Shown one piece after another: positions 1 through 5,682 of a DNA stretch of 5,763 nucleotides (the first letter of the stretch is position 1; the number at the start of each line of letters is the position of its first letter). The DNA lies in the NCBI GenBank assembly GCA_029558215.1, contig JAKQFZ010000395.1, forward strand, positions 1-5,763, given 5' to 3'. This DNA is from Candidatus Omnitrophota bacterium (lineage in GTDB: Bacteria; Hinthialibacterota; Hinthialibacteria; JAKQFZ01). Both the position numbers and the translations under genes were made by a program. The notes beneath the pieces are model-generated. The model did not search any database, was not told the origin of the DNA, and worked only from the letters and a program-made list of their open reading frames with translations.

Positions 1-541
1 CTTTTCTGAGAAGCACCTCCAAGCCAGCCTGCGCCGAACCGAGATCGCCTGTCACGAAAACGGCATCACCCGGTTGTGCAGTCGCAAACGTCACGGCGGA
101 ACCTGTCACATGCCCCACTACGGTCAGTGTCAGTATGATAGAGGAACCTTCCGTTGTGTCACCCCCAACCAACCGGACGTTGGTTGTGTCACAGGATTTC
201 AAAAGCGCATGGTAGAAGCGTTCGAGCCAGTCCAACTGAGTGCTGCCACAGGCCGTCAGCGCCAGAACTCCGAAGTCGGGAACACCGCCCATCGCGGCGA
301 TGTCACTGAGGTTCATGTGAAGGAGTTTGATCGCAATATCTTCTGGAGCGCTCCACTCCAACCGGAAGTGAGTTCCTTCCACCAAGGTGTCAGTTGTGAT
401 GACGCCTTGTCCTGAAGCCCACTGCACCACGGCAGCATCATCACCTGCCGGAACGACAATTCCATCTCCGGCTCCAGGGAGCCATTCAGCCAACTTGTTC
501 AGAAAGCCAGATTCACCAATGTCCGAGAGAGTCTGACACAC
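1..541 (-). CDS. thiL: Thiamine-monophosphate kinase ThiL, N-terminal part (runs off left edge)
   Basis: ThiL phosphorylates thiamine monophosphate to thiamine diphosphate with ATP, the last step of cofactor biosynthesis in the cytoplasm. Translating the minus strand gives 180 residues in the right order for the family's N-terminal (AIRS/PurM-like) domain: SDIGESGFL (6-14), the metal/ATP loop GDDAAV (33-38), TDTLVEGTHF (50-59), LSDIAAMG (78-85), VGGDTT (125-130) and TGDLGSAQAGL (164-174). The C-terminal ATP-grasping half lies outside the window. There is no in-frame ATG near the N-terminus, and an in-frame TGA at 545-547 limits the start to GTG at 541 (chosen) or TTG at 544. An AGGGAAG ribosome binding site at 551-557 serves either, and its spacing slightly favours the TTG. 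The start is 6 bases after the leuS stop, so co-transcription is likely. The family call is firm; the exact start is not. Confidence 0.93.
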   Translation of the reverse strand, partial: MCQTLSDIGESGFLNKLAEWLPGAGDGIVVPAGDDAAVVQWASGQGVITTDTLVEGTHFRLEWSAPEDIAIKLLHMNLSDIAAMGGVPDFGVLALTACGSTQLDWLERFYHALLKSCDTTNVRLVGGDTTEGSSIILTLTVVGHVTGSAVTFATAQPGDAVFVTGDLGSAQAGLEVLLRK

Positions 542-547
542 CAATCA

Positions 548-2986
548 TCACTTCCCTGGTCGGCACACGATATTCGCCAGACGGTTGGGAACGTAGACCA
601 CTTTGACGATCTGCATTCCCTCAAGATACTTTGCAACGTTCGCATCCTTCTTGGCGCGCTCTATTGCTTCGGCTTCCGGAAGATCTCTGGGCACTTGAAG
701 TCGAGAACGAAGTTTCCCATTGATCTGAACCACGAGTTCGATGACGTCATCCACGACCAGACTCTCGTCGTGCTTTGGCAGCTGATGATCGTAGATGCTC
801 GGCTTGTTTCCAATGCGTTCCCAGAGTTCTTCGGCCAGATGAGGGGCAAACGGAGCGACCAGCAAAAGCAGCTGTTCAAACTCGGACTTGCGGCGACACT
901 GCTTCTCTCGAAACAGGTTCAACAGTTCCATCAACGCCGCGATTGCCGTGTTGTAGTTCAGTGACTGAATATCCTCGGTGACCTTCTTGATCGTCTTGTG
1001 AAGTTTTCGAGTGGTCTCAACCGGTTCAGTGCCGGTGTCATCAAAAATTGTTTCAGTGGCAAATCGGAAAAGCCGCTCTAGAAATCGCCGAACTCCCTGA
1101 ATGCCTTCATCGCGAAAGTCCCCGCCCTCATAGAGAGGAGCGAGGAACATCAGGTACGTTCGAAATGTATCGGCACCATAATCCGCCAGATACGCATCGG
1201 GGTTGATGACGTTCCCTTTTGACTTGCTCATCTTGGCACCGTCTTTGATGATCAAGCCGTGAGCACGGAACTTCTTGAACGGTTCTTCGAACTCCAGAAG
1301 TCCCATATCGTGTAGTGCCATACAGATGAAGCGAGTGTACATCAGGTGCAGCACGGCATGTTCATTGCCGCCAATGTACATATCCACCGGCAACCACTTT
1401 CGGTTTATCTCGGTATCGTAGGGCTTGTCGTTACACTGGGTTGATGGGTAGCGCAGGAAGTACCAGGCCGAATCAAGAAAGTTATCTGAAACATCGGTCT
1501 CTCGCTCCGCCGCTCCGCCACACTTTGGGCATGTCGTCTTGACGAACGTTTCGACACGATGAAGAGGAGACTTACCCGAACCATCCGGCTTGTAGTCTTC
1601 GATTTCAGGAAGCAGTACCGGCAGCTGATCTTCGGGCACAGGCACCACGCCACACTTGTCACAATAGATGATTGGAATCGGCGGTCCCCAATAGCGTTGA
1701 CGGGAGATACACCAGTCGCGCAGTCGGTAGGTGATCCGTTCCTCACCCAAACCCCTCTTCTGGAGCCACTCGGTAACTGCCTTTTTGCCAGACGCAGAAG
1801 GTGTTCCTGAGAACTGCCCCGAGTTGACCATGGTACCTTCGCCGGTGTATGCCTCGGTCATCTCGCGAGCAATCCCGTCTTCGGAAATCACGCAGGGAAT
1901 AGGCAGACCAAACTTGGACGCAAACGCGAAATCTCTTTCGTCGTGCGCTGGAACTGCCATGATTGCACCCGTTCCATATTCCATCAGAACGTAATCGGAG
2001 ATCCAAATTGGAATCTTCTGATCGTTGGCTGGGTTGACGGCGTAGGCGCCAATGAAAGCGCCCGTCTTTTCCAAATTCAGATCGGTGCGTTCCAGGCGAT
2101 TCTTTCGAGAGGTCTCTTCTCGATAGCCCGCGACCGTCGCACGGTAGTCCGCGGGAGTCAACATTTCCACCAGAGGGTGCTCAGGAGCCAACACAACATA
2201 GGTTGCACCGAACAGAGTGTCCGGTCGAGTCGTAAAGACACGGATTTTCTCCGTTGATCCGTCAATACCGAAGTCGATCTCAGCGCCCTCGGAGCGTCCG
2301 ATCCAGTTCTCCTGGGCTTTTCGAGTCACCTCTGACCAGTCTATCCATGAAAGATTGTCCAGGAGCCGCTGGGCATATTTGGAAATCAGGAAATACCATT
2401 GCTCGATATTGCGCTGTTCAATCGGGGTGTCGCAGCGTTCGCAGTGTCCGCCTTCGGCCTGCTCGTTGGCAAGAACGGTCTGGCAGGAAGGGCACCAATT
2501 GACGTTGCCTTTTTTGCGCTCCATCAAACCTTGTTTGTAAAGCTGAATCAGAATCCACTGTGTCCACTTGTAATAGGGGGCTTCGGTGGTCGAGACCTCG
2601 TGATCCCAGTCAAACATGGCTCCGATGCGCTTGAGTTGCTTACGGAAATTTCGGATGTTGTTGGGAACCAGAGTTGCGGGGTGAAGTCCCTGCTTGATGG
2701 CGAAATTCTCACTGTGCATTCCAAAGGCGTCGAACCCGATCGGTTCGAAGACATCGTATCCCTGCAGTTTCATGAACCGTCCATAGATGTCCGAGCCGGT
2801 AAACGCAAAGACATTCCCCACATGGAGTCCTTCCGCGGACGGATAGGGAAACATCATCAAATTGTAGAACGGATTGGCCGCCTCATGAAGGTTGACACGG
2901 TAAGTTCCGTGTTGATCCCAATACTGCTGCCACTTGGTTTCGATTGCTGCATGGTCGAAACACGATTCCTGCCTGACTTCGCTCAT
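548..2986 (-). CDS. leuS: Leucyl-tRNA synthetase LeuS (class I, with editing domain)
   Basis: Charges tRNA-Leu with leucine in the cytoplasm. The 812-aa product is in the usual bacterial range. Visible in order: the catalytic signature PYPSAEGLHVGN (47-58), where HVGN stands for the HIGH motif; a zinc knuckle with Cys165, Cys168, Cys182 and Cys185; a CP1 editing domain with TTRPDT (252-257) and AVPAHDERD (344-352), the conserved threonine-rich and aspartate motifs that clear mischarged tRNA; a second Cys pair set (442/445 and 486/489); YIGGNEHAVLHLMYTRF (537-553); KMSKS (585-589); and the anticodon-binding and C-terminal tRNA-binding domains. The leucine-specific domain that E. coli carries just before KMSKS is absent: the chain goes from AHGLIIKDGA directly into KMSKS. 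The frame is open for 79 more codons upstream, but ATG at 2986 is chosen because AGAGGA lies 8 bases before it and the LeuRS homology begins there. Probably the first gene of a leuS-thiL transcript. Confidence 0.97.
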   Translation of the reverse strand: MSEVRQESCFDHAAIETKWQQYWDQHGTYRVNLHEAANPFYNLMMFPYPSAEGLHVGNVFAFTGSDIYGRFMKLQGYDVFEPIGFDAFGMHSENFAIKQGLHPATLVPNNIRNFRKQLKRIGAMFDWDHEVSTTEAPYYKWTQWILIQLYKQGLMERKKGNVNWCPSCQTVLANEQAEGGHCERCDTPIEQRNIEQWYFLISKYAQRLLDNLSWIDWSEVTRKAQENWIGRSEGAEIDFGIDGSTEKIRVFTTRPDTLFGATYVVLAPEHPLVEMLTPADYRATVAGYREETSRKNRLERTDLNLEKTGAFIGAYAVNPANDQKIPIWISDYVLMEYGTGAIMAVPAHDERDFAFASKFGLPIPCVISEDGIAREMTEAYTGEGTMVNSGQFSGTPSASGKKAVTEWLQKRGLGEERITYRLRDWCISRQRYWGPPIPIIYCDKCGVVPVPEDQLPVLLPEIEDYKPDGSGKSPLHRVETFVKTTCPKCGGAAERETDVSDNFLDSAWYFLRYPSTQCNDKPYDTEINRKWLPVDMYIGGNEHAVLHLMYTRFICMALHDMGLLEFEEPFKKFRAHGLIIKDGAKMSKSKGNVINPDAYLADYGADTFRTYLMFLAPLYEGGDFRDEGIQGVRRFLERLFRFATETIFDDTGTEPVETTRKLHKTIKKVTEDIQSLNYNTAIAALMELLNLFREKQCRRKSEFEQLLLLVAPFAPHLAEELWERIGNKPSIYDHQLPKHDESLVVDDVIELVVQINGKLRSRLQVPRDLPEAEAIERAKKDANVAKYLEGMQIVKVVYVPNRLANIVCRPGK

Positions 2987-2994
2987 CGTGACCG

Positions 2995-3000
2995 TCCTCT
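2995..3000 (-). promoter_or_regulatory. Ribosome binding site of leuS
   Basis: AGAGGA on the minus strand, 8 bases before the ATG at 2986. It decides the start against the longer open frame, whose extra N-terminal 79 codons have no LeuRS-like sequence. Confidence 0.8.
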
Positions 3001-3004
3001 CACT

Positions 3005-3020
3005 GCTCTTATCCAAGAGC
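3005..3020 (-). other. Small hairpin just upstream of the leuS ribosome binding site
   Basis: Perfect 6-bp inverted repeat GCTCTT / AAGAGC with a 4-base loop, ending 4 bases from the leuS Shine-Dalgarno sequence. In the leuS mRNA it would form a hairpin beside the ribosome binding site. It could affect translation or simply be chance. On the plus strand a short GTTTTC follows it, too weak to call a terminator, and no plus-strand gene ends here. Confidence 0.4.
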
Positions 3021-3148
3021 GTTTTCAAACAACAGAATGTAAACTTATCAGAACGACCGGATCTTCGCAAACGACTCAGACTGGAAAGAATCGCTCGGGT
3101 GAAGTATATTATTGCAGAAGTCTCAGGAGTACGTTCCCCTGCAGACTG

Positions 3149-3162
3149 CGTCATAAATGACG
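3149..3162. promoter_or_regulatory. Operator-like palindrome upstream of leuS
   Basis: CGTCAT-AA-ATGACG is a perfect inverted repeat with 6-bp arms and a 2-base centre, the size of a dimeric regulator's site. It lies just downstream of the possible extended -10 element at 3172-3180 and would overlap the first transcribed bases of leuS. No regulator can be named from the sequence, and it may be coincidental. Confidence 0.3.
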
Positions 3163-3171
3163 AAAGGTGAT

Positions 3172-3180
3172 AGTATATCA
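3172..3180 (-). promoter_or_regulatory. Possible extended -10 promoter for leuS
   Basis: On the minus strand TGATATACT reads as a TGn extension directly followed by TATACT, one mismatch from the consensus TATAAT. No good -35 box is seen 16-18 bases upstream, which extended -10 promoters do not always need. It would start transcription near 3165, leaving a leader of about 180 bases before leuS. A second AT-rich -10-like hexamer, TAATAT at 3106-3111, is an alternative that would give a leader of roughly 110 bases. Confidence 0.3.
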
Positions 3181-3200
3181 TTCTGAGTGAGTTAGCACCT

Positions 3201-3229
3201 GCGGGCGTGTGAACTGTGCCCACTCCCGC
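3201..3229. other. Imperfect inverted repeat in the divergent intergenic region
   Basis: Arms GCGGGCGTG (3201-3209) and CACTCCCGC (3221-3229) pair at 8 of 9 positions around an 11-base loop. There is no run of T on either side, so it is not a convincing terminator. It lies between the leuS promoter candidate and the toxin-antitoxin leader, with no function visible. Confidence 0.35.
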
Positions 3230-3231
3230 AA

Positions 3232-3356
3232 ACGCTTGCTCATTGGAAGGAACAGGCTTCGAGGTAGGGTTGCGCTTCAGAGTGTGCGAGCTTGTTCGCG
3301 ATAGACTCGGACAACTCCGCCACGGCTGTAGGTTGTGCTTCAGCCAATGAGAGCGT
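3232..3356 (+). promoter_or_regulatory. Long inverted repeat in the mntA leader, covering its ribosome binding site
   Basis: The left arm (3232-3246) reads ACGCT-TG-CTCATTGG and the right arm (3344-3356) reads CCAATGAG-AGCGT. All 13 bases of the right arm pair with the left arm, leaving only a 2-base TG bulge on the left. The arms enclose about 97 bases, including the first copy of the 20-bp direct repeat and a shorter partial copy. The right arm contains GAGAG (3349-3353), the only Shine-Dalgarno-like sequence before the mntA ATG at 3361. A transcript spanning both arms could therefore hide that site. It could also be the ends of a small remnant element. Confidence 0.45.
3269..3288 (+). repeat. 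20-bp direct repeat, copy 1 (upstream of mntA)
   Basis: GTTGCGCTTCAGAGTGTGCG occurs here and identically at 4039-4058, 770 bases apart, with the mntA-hepT pair between the copies. This copy ends 72 bases before the mntA start. A related shorter sequence, GTTGTGCTTCAG (11 of 12 identical to the repeat's first half), lies at 3332-3343. The identity is far too long for chance in a window this size. Origin could be insertion, recombination or a shared leader element. Confidence 0.85.
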
Positions 3357-3360
3357 ATTC

Positions 3361-3666
3361 ATGAACTCAGAGATTAAAGGTCATTTGGAGTCGTTGAAGC
3401 AATTCTGTCAGAAGTGGCATATCAGGGAACTGTCACTGTTCGGTTCGGCGCTTCGACCGGAAGAGTTCAACTCTGAAAGTGACTTGGATTTCCTGGTGAG
3501 TTTTGGGCAGGAGGCTTCCTGGGATCTCTTCGACTTGGTCACCATGAAACAGGAGTTGGAAAGCAACCTTGGAAGACCTGTGGATCTGGTTGAGAAGGAA
3601 GCGTTGCACAATCCCTGGCGGAGACGCGAAATCCTGAGAACGCGCGAGGTCATCTATGAAGGCTGA
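3361..3666 (+). CDS. mntA: MntA-type nucleotidyltransferase antitoxin
   Basis: Small minimal nucleotidyltransferase of 101 aa. Family knowledge: MntA transfers AMP to a tyrosine of its partner HEPN toxin and thereby silences it. Seen here: LFGSALR with the Gly28-Ser29 pair, the metal aspartates in SDLDFLV (Asp41 and Asp43), a probable third aspartate in GRPVDLV (Asp75), and the C-terminal NPWRRREILR segment typical of these antitoxins. The spacing is GS-X11-DXD, one residue longer than the usual GS-X10-DXD. ATG at 3361 is chosen because the domain begins there; an in-frame ATG at 3292 would add 23 residues with no family resemblance. The Shine-Dalgarno sequence is weak (GAGAG, 3349-3353) and lies inside an inverted repeat. 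The 3' end overlaps hepT by 11 bases, so the two are translated as a pair. Confidence 0.9.
   Translation: MNSEIKGHLESLKQFCQKWHIRELSLFGSALRPEEFNSESDLDFLVSFGQEASWDLFDLVTMKQELESNLGRPVDLVEKEALHNPWRRREILRTREVIYEG
3646..3649 (+). promoter_or_regulatory. Ribosome binding site of hepT inside mntA
   Basis: GAGG 6 bases before the hepT ATG at 3656, lying within the last codons of mntA. It is a better site than the one before mntA and supports the overlapping start. Confidence 0.6.
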
Positions 3667-4021
3667 TCCCAGGGACATGGCTCGACTGTGGGATATGATA
3701 GACTGCGCCAAGGCAATCATGCAGTTCATAGAAGGCAGGTGCTTCGAGGACTTTGTCTCAGATCGCATGTTGCGCAACGCCATCGAAAGAAATCTTGAGA
3801 TCATTGGAGAAGCCGCGAGAAACGTCTCTGCCGAGACTCGGAACAGACTTACGGATATTCCTTGGACCTCTGTTGTTGGTCTGAGGAATATCATTGCCCA
3901 TGAATACGGAGAGATACGATATGAGAGACTGTGGAGTATTTGCGAAAACAGACTTCCCCAACTGATCCAGAGTCTGCAGTCGGTGGAAGTCACCAAAGAT
4001 CTCTCATCGGACGAGAACTAA
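3656..4021 (+). CDS. hepT: HepT-like HEPN-domain ribonuclease toxin (DUF86 family)
   Basis: All-helical HEPN protein of 121 aa, normal length for the family. Family knowledge: HepT dimers cut RNA and are neutralised when the partner MntA adds AMP to the tyrosine of the RX4HXY motif. Seen here: the core RNLEIIGEAARNVS (45-58), followed by IPWTSVVGLRNIIAHEY (68-84). The last residues give Arg77, His82 and Tyr84 in exact RX4HXY spacing, so the RNase site and the predicted AMP-acceptor Tyr84 are both intact. The tail after about residue 110 is polar. It starts inside the last codons of mntA (11-base overlap), the usual antitoxin-then-toxin order, and ends 17 bases before the second copy of the 20-bp repeat. 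The module looks complete and functional. A direct role in defence is possible for such pairs but not shown here. Confidence 0.92.
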   Translation: MKADPRDMARLWDMIDCAKAIMQFIEGRCFEDFVSDRMLRNAIERNLEIIGEAARNVSAETRNRLTDIPWTSVVGLRNIIAHEYGEIRYERLWSICENRLPQLIQSLQSVEVTKDLSSDEN

Positions 4022-4038
4022 GACTATTGTATAGTGGA

Positions 4039-4058
4039 GTTGCGCTTCAGAGTGTGCG
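4039..4058 (+). repeat. 20-bp direct repeat, copy 2 (downstream of hepT)
   Basis: Identical to 3269-3288. It starts 17 bases after the hepT stop and ends 35 bases before the start of the ppiC-like gene, so it lies in that gene's leader. After this copy the sequence CGAT follows directly; after copy 1 the same CGAT appears only after 10 extra bases. This hints that the similarity once extended further and that copy 1 has changed. Confidence 0.85.
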
Positions 4059-4080
4059 CGATTTCCCAGCACAAGAAAAG

Positions 4081-4086
4081 AGAGGA
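4081..4086 (+). promoter_or_regulatory. Ribosome binding site of the ppiC-like gene
   Basis: AGAGGA, 7 bases before ATG at 4094. It fixes the start there rather than at the in-frame ATG at 4034, which would put 20 charged residues in front of the signal peptide and run through the 20-bp repeat. Confidence 0.75.
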
Positions 4087-4093
4087 TTTTGCC

Positions 4094-5386
4094 ATGGACT
4101 GTACCAGATTGTTACGTTGGAACTGCAAGACTTTCATCACCATTGTCGGAGTGTCGCTGTGTGTGATCTCTGTTGTCAGCGCGCAGCCAGTTCGTGACGA
4201 TTCTGACATTGTCGCCACCTTCCGCGGTGGAACGCTCACGCTTGGTCAGGTTCGTGCTCACATATTCATGACCAAAACGAAGGAACTCGCTTTCAGCAAA
4301 GATCTCGTCATGGAGCGAGTCTGGAGTGATCCTCAGAGGCGGATGCGTGGGATCGAGACAGTTGCCTTCGACACCATGCTCGGAACCTATGCCCGACAGA
4401 ACAATATCCCCCTAAGTGCGGAGCAGGAACCCTTCTACAAGGCGGAACGGGATTTGCTTTTCAGTCGGATGTACTACGAAGAGAAGGTCAAACCGGTCAT
4501 CGAACAGGAACGTGCCACCTTCAAGCCAGGGTACCGGAGCTACTATGAGAGCCATTTGAATGACTACCGTCTTCCAGACCGCTATTCGTATAGACAGGTC
4601 GTCCTGTCAGCCTCGTCTGAAGCGGGTTGGGAACAACTTACGAAGTCAAAACTGGAAGACGCCCTTCAACGCATCGTCAACGGAGAGGATTTCCGTGAAA
4701 TCGCCCAAGGCATCTCATCAGCGACGGAATCCCCCAAGGGATCCGTCATAGGCCCCGTTGAGAGCACGGAAGTTGAGCCCGAGTTTCGTGTTGTTTTCGC
4801 AAGAATGGAAGAGGGGCAGGTCAGCAGAGTCTTCAAGGTTGGAGACTCCCTTGTGCTTCTCAAACTGGAGAGCAGACAACAGGGTGGTGTTCGTCCCTAT
4901 GAAGAAGTTCTTCCTTCGCTCGAAAAACAAGGAAAACTCGATAAGTTTATGCCCGAGCGGGTCACCAAGCGACTTGAAGACGATCTGATCTCCCAGTACC
5001 CATTTGAGATCTTCCAGGACAGAATCTCAACGCTTCCCGAAGACGCCCAGAAATCTATTGTCCAAACAGATCTCGTTCGCATCATCAACGATGACATTCT
5101 CAATCCTGACAGACCTTTGTTCAAAGAGGAACCGGATGAGAAGATCATCCTGGGGGCCGTCAAGGATCTCTACAGTCTCAGACTGAAAGCGGCGTTGGCG
5201 GATCAGGAACGCCTTCAAGACATTCCTTTCTACAAGCAGGCTTTGGAAGCGCAAGAGAACTTCCACCTTGGCCAATCTCTCCTGAAGGAGATGGTCAAAG
5301 GAAAACGATTCTCCGGTCTCCCCAATTTCACACCAAACTATCTTCAAACGGTGCTTCGAGACTACCAGGTCACGCTGGTTCAGTAG
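4094..5386 (+). CDS. Exported SurA/PpiC-like peptidyl-prolyl isomerase family protein with degenerate catalytic site
   Basis: Product of 430 aa. Residues 1-30 form a signal peptide: Arg5, Arg8 and Lys12, then a hydrophobic core (14-28), then VSA before Gln31 as a likely signal peptidase I site. There is no lipobox cysteine at the cleavage point, so it is probably periplasmic. An N-terminal SurA-like segment (about 38-155) begins with DIVATFRGGTLTLGQVRAHI, the usual opening of such chaperones. A parvulin (PpiC) domain spans about 163-262, with NGEDF (196-200), IGP (219-221), PEFRVVF (229-235) and GQVSRVF (241-247) in order. The active-site histidine of the normal RHILV start is replaced (YRQVVLSA, 166-173), and the usual late G-x-HII element reads GDSLVLLKL. 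It may thus act as a chaperone more than a rotamase. The last ~170 residues are charged and helical, with no domain I recognise. It may be co-transcribed with hepT, which lies 72 bases upstream. Confidence 0.8.
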   Translation: MDCTRLLRWNCKTFITIVGVSLCVISVVSAQPVRDDSDIVATFRGGTLTLGQVRAHIFMTKTKELAFSKDLVMERVWSDPQRRMRGIETVAFDTMLGTYARQNNIPLSAEQEPFYKAERDLLFSRMYYEEKVKPVIEQERATFKPGYRSYYESHLNDYRLPDRYSYRQVVLSASSEAGWEQLTKSKLEDALQRIVNGEDFREIAQGISSATESPKGSVIGPVESTEVEPEFRVVFARMEEGQVSRVFKVGDSLVLLKLESRQQGGVRPYEEVLPSLEKQGKLDKFMPERVTKRLEDDLISQYPFEIFQDRISTLPEDAQKSIVQTDLVRIINDDILNPDRPLFKEEPDEKIILGAVKDLYSLRLKAALADQERLQDIPFYKQALEAQENFHLGQSLLKEMVKGKRFSGLPNFTPNYLQTVLRDYQVTLVQ

Positions 5387-5411
5387 GGCAGGCAGGATGC
5401 TGACGCCTAAG

Positions 5412-5461
5412 GGAGTGCGGTAACTTGCTACCGCATCTGCGCAAGCAGTTTTGCGTACTCC
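5412..5461. repeat. REP-doublet-like (REPIN-like) palindromic element
   Basis: Two hairpins face each other between GGAG (5412-5415) and its complement CTCC (5458-5461). Hairpin 1 is TGCGGTA / TACCGCA (5416-5422 and 5429-5435, loop of 6). Hairpin 2 is TGCGCAA / TTGCGTA (5438-5444 and 5451-5457, loop of 6, one G-T pair). Read in opposite directions, the two 24-base halves match at 17 positions, and two stem base pairs differ in a compensating way. A GGAG or GTAG tetranucleotide at the foot of a hairpin, in two inverted copies, is the plan of REP doublets moved by RAYT (TnpA-REP) transposases. No such transposase lies in the window. Confidence 0.55.
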
Positions 5462-5530
5462 AAGTTTGGTAGGGCAGCATTCATACTGCGTTGCACAATT
5501 CCTGTAATACGAATTCGCGCCATGAATGGG

Positions 5531-5605
5531 CGGGTGGCATGGCCGCTTGTCGGCCATGAAACAGGCGGGCATGCCCGACTAGCGGGATGGCACCCGGCAC
5601 CCGGC
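5531..5605. repeat. Nested palindrome cluster with short tandem repeat
   Basis: A perfect 8-bp-stem hairpin, CATGGCCG-CTTGT-CGGCCATG (5538-5558), is followed by a perfect 12-bp palindrome, CGGGCATGCCCG (5566-5577). Around them, CGGGTGGCAT (5531-5540) pairs at 9 of 10 positions with ATGGCACCCG (5587-5596). The right arm runs into a tandem GGCACCC repeat (5589-5605). There is no T-run, so it is more likely a repeat element than a terminator. Confidence 0.6.
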
Positions 5606-5651
5606 GTACCAGAAGATGACAACGACCCAAAACCGCATCCATAGAAAGAAC

Positions 5652-5682
5652 CAGGGGATCGGCTCTGAGAGCCGATCCCCTG
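5652..5682 (-). terminator. Rho-independent terminator for a minus-strand gene entering from the right
   Basis: Perfect 14-bp inverted repeat: CAGGGGATCGGCTC, loop TGA, GAGCCGATCCCCTG. On the minus strand the stem is followed by GTTCTTTCTAT, a T-rich tail; the plus-strand side is less T-rich. It lies about 30 bases after a minus-strand stop codon at 5712-5714, as expected for an intrinsic terminator. It may also stop transcription coming from the ppiC-like gene on the plus strand. Confidence 0.7.

Noticed and set aside
74..415. 113-codon plus-strand open frame opposite thiL
   Set aside because: The minus strand carries the ThiL motifs in order, so the plus-strand frame is a shadow.
2399..3160. 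253-codon open frame on the plus strand
   Set aside because: It is fully antisense to leuS and its upstream region, has no recognisable motif, and the minus-strand LeuRS motifs are unmistakable. It reflects the codon pattern of leuS.
2987..3223. 79-residue N-terminal extension of LeuRS
   Set aside because: The frame is open, but the extension is not LeuRS-like, covers the promoter and palindrome region, and the ATG at 2986 has a good AGAGGA site.
3232..3356. MITE or insertion sequence ends
   Set aside because: The inverted arms are 13-15 bases, but no flanking target duplication is seen directly outside them and there is no transposase, so it is listed as a leader structure only.
3433..3996. 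187-codon minus-strand open frame opposite mntA-hepT
   Set aside because: Both plus-strand genes have intact family motifs and a normal overlap; the antisense product is low in information and matches nothing known.
5412..5461. tRNA-like cloverleaf
   Set aside because: The folded element has only two arms plus a 4-bp closing stem, with no anticodon or T-loop sequence (no GTTCRA), so it is not a tRNA.
5027..5572. 181-codon minus-strand open frame over the end of the ppiC-like gene
   Set aside because: It begins inside the palindrome cluster and runs antisense through the conserved-looking plus-strand gene; no domain is visible in it.
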